Below, one piece after another: positions 8,444 to 17,686 of a stretch of 64,000 nt of DNA. The position numbers were made by a program, and so were the translations under genes. The notes under the pieces are model-generated. The model saw only the letters and a program-made list of their open reading frames with translations, did not search any database and was not told the DNA's origin. The stretch spans positions 124,001 to 188,000 of the forward strand of contig NZ_QWDM01000005.1 in NCBI RefSeq assembly GCF_003996965.1, given 5' to 3'. Each line of letters starts with the position of its first letter. The first letter of the stretch is position 1. The DNA comes from Flavobacterium cupreum. GTDB lineage: Bacteria > Bacteroidota > Bacteroidia > Flavobacteriales > Flavobacteriaceae.

Positions 8444-9775
8444 TTATAAATAAGATTTAAATTGCTTTAATTTTCCTCGATTGCTTCTTTCCAAAACCAT
8501 TTTTCGGGTAAAAATAAAGTTTAAATCAGGTTCAAGATACAAGGCAATCGCTTCGTTTATTTTTTGAATTTGATTAGAATCCAGCTCTTTAGCACTCACA
8601 TATTCAATTTCAAATGTATCCAATTGAGTTTGTTTAATGATAAATTCTTTTACATTCCCATCATCTTCAATAATACTTTTGGTAACGTAATAGAAAGTCA
8701 GTCCGGGCGATTTTTTTCCGCTTGGTAAAAGGGCAACATCATTGGTTCTTCCGGTAAGTTTTTTCAGGATTGGTTTCTGAAGCGTGCTTTTTTCATCTAA
8801 AATCCCAATGTCGCCAATGTCATACCGGATAAATGGATTTGCCTTGTTGAATAAAGAAGTAATCACAATCCGGCCTTCTTTTCCGTACGGCAGCACCAGA
8901 TCGTTTTCATCTAAAATTTCAACAAAAAGGGTTTCCGAATTCACCTGCCATTCGCCTTTAGGATTTTCGAAAGCGATTAAATCCAGTTCCGAAGCCCCGT
9001 ATTCATTGATAATGGGAATCCCGAATTGTTTTTCCAGGAGTTTTTTATCTGATTCAAAAAGCATTTCCGAAGTCACAAAACAAGCTTTCAGGGTGGGACA
9101 TATTTCTTTTAAAACAATATTTTTTTGCTCTAAAAACTTAGCAAATAAAACAATCGAACTCGTGTATCCGTTGAGGTAATCGAATCTTTTTGTTTTGAAT
9201 TTCTGCAGAAACTTTTCCAGAACTTCGTCTGATAAATCGAAAACCGGGAATCGAAAACGGCCACCTAAAAAATCTTTAAAACGTTCTTTGTGATACCCGA
9301 AAAAATCCATTGGAATACCGTAAAAGCGTGCCTGATAGGAATGATTGAAATCAATTCCAAACCAGCCAAAACGCATAATATTCGAAGCCCAGGTTAAGGC
9401 GTGTGAATATTTATCTTTCGCAAAAACAAAAGGCGTTCCGCTTGATCCGGAAGTTTTGTTGACGTAGACATTTTTTGAGGTGTATCCTTTTGAAAGCCGC
9501 TCCTGCAATGGCTTTTGGAGGTTTTGTTTGTTTAAAACAGGCAGGTCTTCCCATTGCTGAACAATTTTACTTCCCGTTAATTCGTTATAAAAGGGATTGT
9601 TGTGCAAATGAAAATGAACAATTTCGTGTTTTTGTCTTTCAAGAAATTTTAAAAACTCTTCTTCCGAAAGACGCGTAATGGCTGCCAGATCAGCTTTTGC
9701 TTTCTGTATTGGAAAACCATTCAATTGAAGCGAAATGTCGAAAAGAGAAATCATTTGAGGGATAATTTTCATCAA
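8444..9775 (-). CDS. CapK/PaaK-like adenylate-forming ligase
   Basis: A 443-residue member of the phenylacetate-CoA ligase-like adenylating family. It shows the phosphate-binding motif KTSGSSGTPF near residue 109, NEYGASELD near residue 257 (the A5-like Y-G-x-x-E motif) and RYDIGDIG near residue 318. The family activates a carboxylate with ATP; CapK-type members in polysaccharide loci are thought to attach or activate non-sugar substituents, but the substrate here is unknown. It lies 39 bp downstream of the start of the ORF6N gene on the same strand. A more distant relative is present in the pigment cluster at 48205-49500. Confidence 0.8.
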   Translation of the reverse strand: MMKIIPQMISLFDISLQLNGFPIQKAKADLAAITRLSEEEFLKFLERQKHEIVHFHLHNNPFYNELTGSKIVQQWEDLPVLNKQNLQKPLQERLSKGYTSKNVYVNKTSGSSGTPFVFAKDKYSHALTWASNIMRFGWFGIDFNHSYQARFYGIPMDFFGYHKERFKDFLGGRFRFPVFDLSDEVLEKFLQKFKTKRFDYLNGYTSSIVLFAKFLEQKNIVLKEICPTLKACFVTSEMLFESDKKLLEKQFGIPIINEYGASELDLIAFENPKGEWQVNSETLFVEILDENDLVLPYGKEGRIVITSLFNKANPFIRYDIGDIGILDEKSTLQKPILKKLTGRTNDVALLPSGKKSPGLTFYYVTKSIIEDDGNVKEFIIKQTQLDTFEIEYVSAKELDSNQIQKINEAIALYLEPDLNFIFTRKMVLERSNRGKLKQFKSYL

Positions 9776-9854
9776 AAATAATATTCTACAATTAGTATCG
9801 GTGCAGAATCGAGAACTTTTTAAGATTTAATTATTTTTTACGTACAAAAGCAAT

Positions 9855-9862
9855 TATTTTTG
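9855..9862 (+). promoter_or_regulatory. Promoter -7 box TATTTTTG for purD
   Basis: TATTTTTG matches TAnnTTTG and ends 24 bp before the purD ATG. The upstream region is T-rich (TTATTTTTTA at 9831-9840), which can serve as the -33 region. Confidence 0.5.
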
Positions 9863-9886
9863 CACCACAACTAAATACAACAACAC

Positions 9887-11161
9887 ATGACAATTTTATT
9901 ATTGGGATCAGGCGGAAGAGAGCATGCATTTGCATGGAAAATGATTCAGAGTCCGCTTTGCGAAAAACTTTTTGTTGCACCAGGAAATGCAGGGACTGCC
10001 GGTATTGCCACCAATGTTGCAATGTCTCCAACCGATTTTGATGCGATAAAAGCATTTGTATTAAAAGAAAATGTAAAAATGGTTGTCGTTGGACCGGAAG
10101 ATCCATTGGTAAAAGGTATTTACGATTATTTTAAAAACGACGAAAGTTTAAAAGATATTCCGGTTATTGGGCCGTCTAAATTAGGAGCACAATTAGAAGG
10201 AAGCAAAGAATTCGCAAAAGAATTCCTGATGAAACATAACATTCCAACTGCTGCTTATGACAGCTTTACTGCTGAAACAGTTGAAAAAGGATGTGACTTT
10301 TTAGAAACGCTGCAGCCGCCGTATGTTTTAAAAGCAGATGGTCTGGCAGCCGGAAAAGGAGTGCTGATTATTCAGGACCTTGAAGAAGCTAAAACAGAAT
10401 TACGAAATATGCTGGTACACCAAAAGTTTGGCGCAGCGAGTTCAAAAGTAGTAATCGAAGAGTTTCTGGACGGAATCGAATTAAGCTGTTTTGTATTGAC
10501 GGACGGGAAAAGCTATAAGATTCTACCAACCGCCAAAGATTACAAAAGAATTGGTGAAGGCGACACAGGACTAAATACAGGCGGAATGGGAGCTGTTTCC
10601 CCGGTTCCTTACGTGGATGCTGTTTTAATGGAAAAAATCGAAACACGCATCGTAAAACCAACAATCGAAGGTTTTCAGAAAGACGGCATCGAATATAAAG
10701 GATTTGTATTTATTGGTCTGATCAATGTAAAAAATGAGCCAATCGTTATTGAATACAATGTAAGAATGGGTGATCCGGAAACCGAAGTTGTTGTACCAAG
10801 GTTAAAATCTGATTTAGTAGAATTGTTTCAGGCTGTTGCAGATCAGAAATTAGATACTTTCGAATTAGAAGTTGATCCGAGAAGCGCCACAACAATTATG
10901 GTGGTTTCAGGCGGATATCCGGAAGATTTCGAAAAAGGAAAAGTAATTTCAGGTTTAGAAAACATTACAGATTCTATTGTTTTCCACGCGGGTACAAAAT
11001 TAGAAGACGGAAATGTTTTAAGCAACGGAGGCCGTGTATTAACCATAACATCCTACGGAGACGACTTTCAACAAGCCATAAAAAAATCTTACCAAAACAT
11101 AGATAAACTAAATTTTGATAAGATGTATTTTAGAAAAGATATTGGCTTCGACTTACTTTAA
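9887..11161 (+). CDS. purD: Phosphoribosylamine-glycine ligase
   Basis: A 424-residue ATP-grasp enzyme, the normal length for the family. It begins MTILLLGSGGREHAFAWK (the conserved GSGGREHA loop), followed by VVVGPEDPL near residue 65. The ATP-grasp core has the LKADGLAAGKGV lysine-rich loop near residue 148, the NTGGMGA signature near residue 230 and EYNVRMGDPE near residue 287. It joins glycine to phosphoribosylamine in de novo purine synthesis in the cytoplasm. No other pur gene is near. Its 3' end overlaps the convergent DUF6341 gene by 9 bp. Confidence 0.97.
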   Translation: MTILLLGSGGREHAFAWKMIQSPLCEKLFVAPGNAGTAGIATNVAMSPTDFDAIKAFVLKENVKMVVVGPEDPLVKGIYDYFKNDESLKDIPVIGPSKLGAQLEGSKEFAKEFLMKHNIPTAAYDSFTAETVEKGCDFLETLQPPYVLKADGLAAGKGVLIIQDLEEAKTELRNMLVHQKFGAASSKVVIEEFLDGIELSCFVLTDGKSYKILPTAKDYKRIGEGDTGLNTGGMGAVSPVPYVDAVLMEKIETRIVKPTIEGFQKDGIEYKGFVFIGLINVKNEPIVIEYNVRMGDPETEVVVPRLKSDLVELFQAVADQKLDTFELEVDPRSATTIMVVSGGYPEDFEKGKVISGLENITDSIVFHAGTKLEDGNVLSNGGRVLTITSYGDDFQQAIKKSYQNIDKLNFDKMYFRKDIGFDLL

Positions 11162-11383
11162 AAAAGAGTGCGCCGTAGTATCTTGGTTTTCTGTTCCTGC
11201 AGCATCAAAAATGCGTAATTGTTTAATCCAATATACGATTGCTGCAGAACAAATAATCATGAATATCCAGTTAATTGTGTTTGCACCAAACCAGGTAACT
11301 AGTTCTAAATGACGTAAAAAGTCAAGTGGAGCAAATAAAATGTTAACAAATAAGTATTGTATTCCTTCAAAAAAAGCTGTCAT
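11153..11383 (-). CDS. DUF6341-like small membrane protein
   Basis: A 76-residue protein with two hydrophobic stretches (about residues 5-20 and 30-52) and a polar tail. I recognise it as the small uncharacterised family found beside purD in many Flavobacterium genomes (DUF6341, from memory). The reading frame has a good ATG, is preserved in full, and shares 9 bp with the end of purD in the opposite direction. Function is unknown; the hydrophobic profile suggests an inner-membrane protein. Confidence 0.65.
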   Translation of the reverse strand: MTAFFEGIQYLFVNILFAPLDFLRHLELVTWFGANTINWIFMIICSAAIVYWIKQLRIFDAAGTENQDTTAHSFLK

Positions 11384-11522
11384 AATTTATAAAATTATAT
11401 GTTATTTATTGTTTTGTAACGCATTGAAGATAAAATTCAATTGATAGAATCTTTTTTCAACTTGTTGGTTTTCCTTTTAAACAAGTATTATATTTACAAT
11501 CACAAAAGTATAAAATATCCTT

Positions 11523-12452
11523 ATGATAACAAGTGTTTTTAAAAAATCTACACCATTAAATTATTCATTGGTTGTAATTTTAATACTGGTTTTCTTTTTT
11601 CTCTTTCAAATTCAGGAACCATCATGGATGAGTTCTTCATTTTTGGCGTTTCAGAAAATTAGTCTTTTGTGTTTTGTTTTCGCTTCTTTTTTCCTGATTA
11701 ATTTCATCGTAAAAAAGAACGGACTCAGCAAAGACAATGGTTATACGATCTTTTTCTACTTATTGTTTTTATTGTTTTTTCCCACGATATTCAATGATCC
11801 GAATGTAATATATGCTAACTTTTTTCTTTTACTGGCACTTCGACGACTGATTTCCTTACAGTCTCTCAAAGCCTCAAAGGAAAAAATATTCGACGCTTCT
11901 TTTTGGATTTTAGTAGCTTCTTTATTTCAATTTTGGTGCATCCTTTTCCTGATATTGGTTTTTATATCCATTATTTTTCACGTTTCCCGCGATTACAGGA
12001 ACTGGGTCCTGCCGTTTATCGCCCTTCTGGCCGTTGCTGTGATCTTTTTATTAATATCCTTAATTTTCCATATTGATGCCATTGAATTTTTTGAGAAACG
12101 TGCAGTAGTCGATTTTAGGCTGGATTATTTTAAGAACAATTACGAGAATGGAGCCCTTTCCATATATACAGCGATTGCTTTGTTTTTTGTATTTTCAATC
12201 TTAAGTACTTTTTCAAACAGGCCGCAAATTGTTCATTCCTCCTACAAAAAAGTGGTTGCCTGTTTTTTTATTGCCGTTATTGTTTTTATTGTTTCACCGA
12301 ATAAAAGCAATGATTTATTACTGTTTAGTATCGCACCATTAACCATTATGGCATCAAGCCATATAGAATATATGCAGCAAAAATTAAACAACGAAATTGT
12401 ATTTTATGTACTGATTGCATGTAGTTTATTTACCTTTTTCTCACAGCTATAA
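11523..12452 (+). CDS. DUF6427-like polytopic membrane protein
   Basis: A 309-residue protein with about eight hydrophobic segments and short polar loops (for example KKNGLSKDNGY near residue 60 and SLQSLKASKEK near residue 115). It matches my recollection of DUF6427, a Flavobacteriaceae membrane family located between purD and upp. No enzymatic motif is visible. Its final six bases overlap the end of the convergent upp gene. Function is unknown; it could be a transporter-like or glycan-related membrane protein, but nothing in the sequence decides this. Confidence 0.65.
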   Translation: MITSVFKKSTPLNYSLVVILILVFFFLFQIQEPSWMSSSFLAFQKISLLCFVFASFFLINFIVKKNGLSKDNGYTIFFYLLFLLFFPTIFNDPNVIYANFFLLLALRRLISLQSLKASKEKIFDASFWILVASLFQFWCILFLILVFISIIFHVSRDYRNWVLPFIALLAVAVIFLLISLIFHIDAIEFFEKRAVVDFRLDYFKNNYENGALSIYTAIALFFVFSILSTFSNRPQIVHSSYKKVVACFFIAVIVFIVSPNKSNDLLLFSIAPLTIMASSHIEYMQQKLNNEIVFYVLIACSLFTFFSQL

Positions 12453-13100
12453 TTTACTTCCGTAAGCAAGATCACCTGCATCTCCAAGGCCCGGAACAAT
12501 GTAATTCTTCTCATTAAGTTTTTCGTCTAAAGAAGCAACCCATAAATGACAATTTTCGGGAAGGTGCTTTTCGAGATGAGCAATTCCCTCCGGTGCGGCA
12601 ATAACGACCACAATATGAATTTCGTTTGGCGTTGCATTTTCAATCAGTTTTTCGTGAACAGCAACAATAGACTGACCCGTTGCCAGCATGGGATCAAGAA
12701 GCAAAACCGTTTTATTGTTCAGGTTCGAAAGCGCCTGATATTCAACCAGAATTTCAAACGAATCATCATTATTCGGATGATGCCTGCAAGCCGAAACAAA
12801 GCTGTTTTCTGCATGATCAAAATAATTTAAAAACCCATTATGCAGTGGTAATCCGGCTCGCAGAATAGAACATAAAACCAAATCTTCACTTATTTCGGTT
12901 GTTTTCTTGATGCCCAGCGGCGTCTGAATTTCAACATTTTTATACGATAAGTTTTTGCTCAGTTCATAAGCCATTATTTCGCCAATCCGTTCTATATTTC
13001 TTCGGAAACGCATACTGTCGTTCTGAACATTTATATTTCGAATCTGACCTAAAAAATGGTTGAGCACACTGTTGTCTTCAGAGATATAATGAATTTTCAT
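12447..13100 (-). CDS. upp: Uracil phosphoribosyltransferase
   Basis: A 217-residue type I phosphoribosyltransferase. The PRPP-binding loop is VLLLDPMLATGQS near residue 135 (DPMLATGxS is diagnostic for Upp), preceded by CSILRAGLPLHNG near residue 85. The C-terminal VPGLGDAGDLAYG is the uracil-binding signature GDxGDR/x-x-G of this family. It converts uracil and PRPP to UMP in pyrimidine salvage. It is divergent from the DUF4254 gene, with a 113-bp shared upstream region, and convergent with DUF6427. Confidence 0.95.
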   Translation of the reverse strand: MKIHYISEDNSVLNHFLGQIRNINVQNDSMRFRRNIERIGEIMAYELSKNLSYKNVEIQTPLGIKKTTEISEDLVLCSILRAGLPLHNGFLNYFDHAENSFVSACRHHPNNDDSFEILVEYQALSNLNNKTVLLLDPMLATGQSIVAVHEKLIENATPNEIHIVVVIAAPEGIAHLEKHLPENCHLWVASLDEKLNEKNYIVPGLGDAGDLAYGSKL

Positions 13101-13185
13101 ATTGAATTTTTAGAATTGTTTGGGAGTAATCTTTATTAATAACGAAAAATTAAACGTTTTTTTCGCACTATAAAAGTATAAAAAG

Positions 13186-13193
13186 TATCTTTG
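13186..13193 (+). promoter_or_regulatory. Promoter -7 box TATCTTTG for DUF4254-GT9 pair
   Basis: TATCTTTG matches TAnnTTTG and lies 20 bp before the ATG at 13214. A T-rich stretch, TTTTTTTCG near 13157-13165, is near the expected -33 region. Confidence 0.6.
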
Positions 13194-13213
13194 TATCTCT
13201 AAAAAATAAAGAC

Positions 13214-13819
13214 ATGTTTTCAAAATTAGCATATTCGGTTTTCGAACAAAGCATCAAAGATTATCATCAGTTTGATAATGTTGATCAACCTATAAGCAAC
13301 CCTTTTCCAAAAGATAAATTTGAACATTTATTGTATTTAAAAAACTGGATTGACACTGTTCAATGGCATTTTGAAGATATTATCCGTGACCCGCAGATTG
13401 ATCCGGTAGCCGCTTTAACGCTTAAAAGAAGAATTGATGCCTCCAATCAGGAACGTACAGATATGGTAGAATATATCGACAGTTACTTCCTGCAAAAATA
13501 CAGTGATGTAAAAGTAAAAGATGGTGCAAAAATCAATTCTGAAAGTCCGGCCTGGGCTTTTGACAGATTGTCTATTCTGGCTTTAAAAATTTATCACATG
13601 CATGAAGAAGCCACCCGTGCAGAGGCCTCACAAGAACATAGAGATAAATGTCAGGAAAAATTAAATATCCTTTTAGAGCAAAGAAGTGATTTGTCTACCG
13701 CAATTGATGACTTGCTTGCTGATATTGAAAATGGAGATAAATTCATGAAAGTGTACAAACAAATGAAAATGTACAATGATGATGAATTGAACCCTGTTTT
13801 ATACCAAAACAAAAAATAG
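13214..13819 (+). CDS. DUF4254 family protein
   Basis: A 201-residue, mostly helical, soluble protein without signal peptide or membrane segment. I recognise the family (DUF4254) from its place just before a GT9 heptosyltransferase gene in Flavobacteria and from conserved-looking stretches such as NWIDTVQWHFEDIIRDP and RRIDASNQERTDMVE. Only one base separates its stop from the TTG start of the GT9 gene, so the two are almost certainly co-transcribed and coupled. A role in lipopolysaccharide assembly follows only from this context. Confidence 0.75.
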   Translation: MFSKLAYSVFEQSIKDYHQFDNVDQPISNPFPKDKFEHLLYLKNWIDTVQWHFEDIIRDPQIDPVAALTLKRRIDASNQERTDMVEYIDSYFLQKYSDVKVKDGAKINSESPAWAFDRLSILALKIYHMHEEATRAEASQEHRDKCQEKLNILLEQRSDLSTAIDDLLADIENGDKFMKVYKQMKMYNDDELNPVLYQNKK

Positions 13820-13820
13820 T

Positions 13821-14870
13821 TTGACAGCAAAATTGCCTAAGACGATTCAACATATAGCCGTCATGAGACTTTCCGCAATGGGAGATGTCGCCATGACGGT
13901 TCCTGTTTTACGCGCTTTTGTAAAACAGTATCCAACGGTGAAACTTACCGTAATTTCACGTCCTTTTTTTAAACCTTTTTTTGAAGGAATACCAAATCTT
14001 GAGTTTTTTGCTTTTGATGAAAAAAAGCGTCACAAAGGTTTTTTCGGACTTTTGAGATTATTCAGGGACATAAAAAAACTCAAAGTCGATGCTTTTGCGG
14101 ATTTACACAATGTCCTGAGATCTAAAGTAGTGAGTTTGCTTTTCGCCTTAAGCGGAAAAAAAAGAGCCACAGTGGATAAAGGCCGTGAAGGAAAAAAAGA
14201 ACTAACCCGTGCAGAAAATAAAATTTTCAAACAATTGCCAACCATGTTCGAAAGGCATGCAAAAGTATTTGAAGAAATTGGTTTTCCTGTAAATTTATCG
14301 CATCCTGAATTTCCAAAAAAAGCAGTTTTAAGCGCAGAAATAACGGATGTAGTTGGAGAAAACTATCAAAAACTAATCGGAATTGCGCCCTTTGCGCAAT
14401 ATGATTCTAAAGTATATCCTTTAGATTTAATGCAGGAAGTAATTGCAAAACTGGCCGAAAACAAAGATCACACCATTTTGCTTTTCGGAGGAGGAAAAAA
14501 AGAAATTGAAATCCTGGATTCGTTTTCGGAGCCGTTTAAAAATGTAATAAATGTTGCGGGGAAAATTAAATTCCAACAGGAATTAAAACTGATCAGCAAT
14601 CTCCAGGTAATGCTTTCCATGGATTCCGGAAATGCTCACATTGCTGCAATGCTGGGTGTTAAAGTAATTACACTTTGGGGTGCCACGCATCCTTACGCCG
14701 GATTTTTACCCTTTAATCAAAATCCTGAAAATGCTTTGGTTTCAGATAGAAATGTGTATCCAAAACTACCCACCTCTGTTTATGGAAATAAAGTAACAGA
14801 AGGGTATGAAGAAGCAATGAGAACAATTTCTCCCAAGAAAATAGTGAAGAAGATTCAAAATTTACTTTAA
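13821..14870 (+). CDS. Glycosyltransferase family 9 (LPS heptosyltransferase-like)
   Basis: A 349-residue GT-B enzyme. N-terminal HIAVMRLSAMGDVAMTVPVL is the family-9 signature (RxSAxGD). The donor domain has IGIAPFAQYDSK near residue 190, LFGGGKKE near residue 220 and the MDSGNAHIAAMLG motif near residue 273, typical of ADP-heptose:LPS heptosyltransferases. It should act on the lipid A core at the cytoplasmic membrane. The start is probably TTG at 13821, one base after the previous stop; an in-frame ATG at 13863 would remove the first 14 residues but leave the signature motif right at the start. A strong hairpin terminator follows. Confidence 0.87.
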   Translation: MTAKLPKTIQHIAVMRLSAMGDVAMTVPVLRAFVKQYPTVKLTVISRPFFKPFFEGIPNLEFFAFDEKKRHKGFFGLLRLFRDIKKLKVDAFADLHNVLRSKVVSLLFALSGKKRATVDKGREGKKELTRAENKIFKQLPTMFERHAKVFEEIGFPVNLSHPEFPKKAVLSAEITDVVGENYQKLIGIAPFAQYDSKVYPLDLMQEVIAKLAENKDHTILLFGGGKKEIEILDSFSEPFKNVINVAGKIKFQQELKLISNLQVMLSMDSGNAHIAAMLGVKVITLWGATHPYAGFLPFNQNPENALVSDRNVYPKLPTSVYGNKVTEGYEEAMRTISPKKIVKKIQNLL

Positions 14871-14883
14871 ATTCCAATAAAAA

Positions 14884-14924
14884 AAATCCAAATCCCAATC
14901 TAAGTTGGAATTTGGATTTTTTTT
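14884..14924 (+). terminator. Bidirectional intrinsic terminator
   Basis: Two 15-nt arms (14884-14898 and 14905-14919, one mismatch) are separated by 6 nt. A run of T follows on the plus strand and a run of A precedes, so it can stop transcripts from both the GT9 gene and the convergent reductase gene. Confidence 0.85.
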
Positions 14925-14942
14925 ATTTTGGAATTTCAACAA

Positions 14943-15995
14943 CTAAACGTCATCAAAATCTACATAAATAGTATCTGAGGTTGGATGCGCCTGGCAGGTT
15001 AAAACTAATCCGGAAGCAATTTCTCTGTCGGTTAAGATGGAGTTTTTAGTCATTTCGGCAGTTCCGGTTGTGACGCGGGCCAGACAGCTGCTGCAAATTC
15101 CGCCCTGGCAGGAATAGGGAGCATCAATACCTTGTTTTAAGGCTGCGTCAAGAATCGTTTGCTTTTGAGACATTTCAAAAGTAACTTCATCATCATCCAC
15201 TAAAACCGTAATTTTTGTATGGCCTTCTAATGAAGTACTGATTTGATTTTCCTGTGAGGAAGAGGTAAAAAGTTCAAATTTAATAGCCGATTCTTTTATG
15301 TTTTTCTCTTTCAGAATTCCGGACACAGTATCGATCATTTCTTCGGGACCACATAAGAAGAACTTGTCAAACTGTAATTCTTTGTGTTTGTTATTCAGTA
15401 CAAAATTCACAGCCGATTTTTCGATTCTGCCAAACAAAGCATTTTCGGCTTTGGCCTGACTGAATACATAATGCACAAATAAACGTCCTACATATTGTAA
15501 CTGCAGATCGTGTAATTCCTGGTGAAAAATCGTTTCTTCCGGAGTTCTGTTTCCGTAAACCAGTACAAATGAACTTTTTGGTTCACTTTTCAAAACCGAT
15601 TTGATTATGGAAAGAACAGGGGTGATTCCGCTTCCTGCTACAAAAGCAGCATAATTTTTTTGTCTTTCAGCATCCGGTTCAAAGGTAAATTTCCCTTCCG
15701 GATGACCTACTTCAAGAACGTCTCCGGCTTTTAGTTTTGTATTTGCAAATTGCGAGAATAAACCATTTTTAACGGCTTTTACAGCAATTCTCAATTCACC
15801 GCTTTCCGGAGCGGAACAAATAGAGTAAGCACGTCTAATTTCCTGATTGTCAAGAGTTAGTTTTAGATTTATATATTGTCCGGCAATAAATTTATAGTCC
15901 GGTTTTAGTTCTTCGGGAACATTAAAAAGCACAGAAACCGCATCGGCAGTTTCACGTCTAACCTCTTTAATTATGAGTTTTAAGAATGAAGGCAT
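14943..15995 (-). CDS. Ferredoxin-type NAD(P)H oxidoreductase (PaaE-like)
   Basis: A 350-residue three-domain reductase. An FAD domain with RRAYSICSAPES near residue 55 (the RxYS flavin motif) is followed by a pyridine-nucleotide domain with AGSGITPVLSIIK near residue 123 and FLCGPEEMI near residue 220. A C-terminal plant-type [2Fe-2S] domain has CQGGICSSC plus a later Cys in LTCQAHP, completing the C-x4-C-x2-C...C set. It passes electrons from NAD(P)H to a partner protein. PaaE has this architecture, but no paaABCD genes lie in the window, so the partner is unknown. It is divergent from the DUF5687 gene. Confidence 0.85.
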   Translation of the reverse strand: MPSFLKLIIKEVRRETADAVSVLFNVPEELKPDYKFIAGQYINLKLTLDNQEIRRAYSICSAPESGELRIAVKAVKNGLFSQFANTKLKAGDVLEVGHPEGKFTFEPDAERQKNYAAFVAGSGITPVLSIIKSVLKSEPKSSFVLVYGNRTPEETIFHQELHDLQLQYVGRLFVHYVFSQAKAENALFGRIEKSAVNFVLNNKHKELQFDKFFLCGPEEMIDTVSGILKEKNIKESAIKFELFTSSSQENQISTSLEGHTKITVLVDDDEVTFEMSQKQTILDAALKQGIDAPYSCQGGICSSCLARVTTGTAEMTKNSILTDREIASGLVLTCQAHPTSDTIYVDFDDV

Positions 15996-16082
15996 GATGT
16001 TATATTTTCTGCAAAAGTAGCAAAGAAGAGCTAATTGACGTTCACTTAATTATTTTTTTTAACTTTTTTTGTAACGTTTACT

Positions 16083-16090
16083 TACATTTG
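16083..16090 (+). promoter_or_regulatory. Promoter -7 box TACATTTG for the DUF5687 gene
   Basis: TACATTTG matches TAnnTTTG and lies 33 bp before the ATG at 16124. The possible upstream TTG start (16088) lies inside this box, which argues that translation begins at 16124 instead. Confidence 0.55.
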
Positions 16091-16123
16091 ATCTCTTACT
16101 ATAAAACTGAAAACCAAAGAACC

Positions 16124-17584
16124 ATGATTAAAAAATTTATGTACCTCGAATGGAAAGCCTTTACCAGATCTGCCTCGTTTGGCACAAATCTGGCAATGAA
16201 AATTCTGATAGGGTTTTTGATGATTTATTTTTCTATTATTTTTATCGGAATGGGTGTAGGAGCATTTTATATCCTGAAAAAGATGAACTTAGAACCTTTA
16301 CAAACGGTCAATCAATTTCTGATTTATTATTTTCTGTTCGATCTCGTTATTCGCTTATTGATGCAGGCTATTCCCGTACTGAACATAAAACCGCTATTGG
16401 TTCTGCCTTTCAAAAAACCAACAATCGTTCATTTTTCGCTCGGTAAGACAGCTTTATCTTTTTTCAATTGGGTGCATGCTTTTTTCTTTCTCCCTTTCTC
16501 GATTGTATTGGCTATAGAGGGATACGATATTGTGGGAATTATTTGTTGGCATTTAGCTATTTTATCAATGGTCTATATCAACAATTTTTTAAACATTATT
16601 TTGAGTAACATCGATAAGTTATTTATTGTTTTTATCGCAATCATTCTGGCTTTGGGTGCGGCACAATATTATAAGGTATTTGATGTAACCACTTTTACGA
16701 CACCCTTCTTTCAAAGCCTTTACAACATCAAATGTCTTGTTTTTATCCCTGTTGTAGTCTTAATTGGATTGTATGCCTTTACATTTAAATATTTTAAAAA
16801 CAATTTATATTTAGATGCCGGACTTTCTAAAAAAGAAGATATCGCGACAACTGAAAACCTTTCCTGGCTCAACCAGTTCGGAACCCTGGGCACCTTTCTT
16901 AAAAATGACATTAAACTGATTAAAAGAAACAAAAGATCAAAAACTACCATTCTCATGAGTGTGCTCTTTTTGTTTTACGGTCTTATCTTTTTTGGAAATT
17001 CACATCAGCCTGCGGTGATGCATATTTTTGCCGGAATATTCGTTTCGGGTGGATTCCTGTTTGTTTTCGGACAATTTGTACCTAGCTGGGACAGTTCCTA
17101 TTATCAATTGATGATGACCCAGAACATACCGTATCGCGGGTACATTACTTCAAAGTGGTGGCTGGTTGTTATTGCGACTTTTATTTCTACGATTTTGGCA
17201 TCCTTTTATCTTTTTTATGGCTGGGAAGTGTACTTGACTATTGTGGTCGGGGCGATTTATAACATTGGAGTTAACTCACATCTGGTACTTTTAGGCGGAG
17301 CATTTACCAAAACTCCGATTGATTTAAGTAATGCAGGAGGGGCTTTCGGTGATAAAAAAGCTTTCAACGTCAATGCAATGTTATTGACTTTACCAAAATT
17401 ATTACTGCCCCTGGCATTGTATGGTATCGGACTTTATCTAGGCGATAAAACGCTGGGATTATCGTTAGTTGCAGGAGCCGGATTTTTAGGTTTCATTTTA
17501 AGGAATAAGGTCTTTTCATTAATTGAAAAAAGATACAAAATTGAAAAATACAGTACGATAAGTGCCTACAAACAGAAGAGCTAA
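16124..17584 (+). CDS. DUF5687 ABC-exporter membrane subunit
   Basis: A 486-residue protein with about twelve hydrophobic segments, including a pair near residues 25-60 and a C-terminal group. I recall this Bacteroidota family as DUF5687, found with an ABC ATPase, as here (17687-18382). The chosen ATG gives MIKKFMYLEWKAFTRS, a typical cytoplasmic elbow before the first helix of ABC-2-like exporters. A longer TTG start would overlap the promoter box. Transported substrate is unknown. The gap of 102 bp to the ATPase gene holds repeated AATCTAAAATC-type AT-rich sequence and no terminator. Confidence 0.75.
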   Translation: MIKKFMYLEWKAFTRSASFGTNLAMKILIGFLMIYFSIIFIGMGVGAFYILKKMNLEPLQTVNQFLIYYFLFDLVIRLLMQAIPVLNIKPLLVLPFKKPTIVHFSLGKTALSFFNWVHAFFFLPFSIVLAIEGYDIVGIICWHLAILSMVYINNFLNIILSNIDKLFIVFIAIILALGAAQYYKVFDVTTFTTPFFQSLYNIKCLVFIPVVVLIGLYAFTFKYFKNNLYLDAGLSKKEDIATTENLSWLNQFGTLGTFLKNDIKLIKRNKRSKTTILMSVLFLFYGLIFFGNSHQPAVMHIFAGIFVSGGFLFVFGQFVPSWDSSYYQLMMTQNIPYRGYITSKWWLVVIATFISTILASFYLFYGWEVYLTIVVGAIYNIGVNSHLVLLGGAFTKTPIDLSNAGGAFGDKKAFNVNAMLLTLPKLLLPLALYGIGLYLGDKTLGLSLVAGAGFLGFILRNKVFSLIEKRYKIEKYSTISAYKQKS

Positions 17585-17686
17585 AATTAGGGAATTTACC
17601 AATTTGATAATGGGATAATTTTTACCAAAAACACAACAAAAACAGATTTTTAATCTAAAATCAACAATCTAAAATCTAAAATTACA

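Noticed and set aside
14943-15995. Naming the reductase paaE
   Set aside because: The domains fit, but no phenylacetate oxygenase genes are nearby, so the symbol would claim too much.
16088-16123. Upstream TTG start for the DUF5687 gene
   Set aside because: The codon lies within the TACATTTG promoter box; the ATG at 16124 starts a typical elbow-helix.
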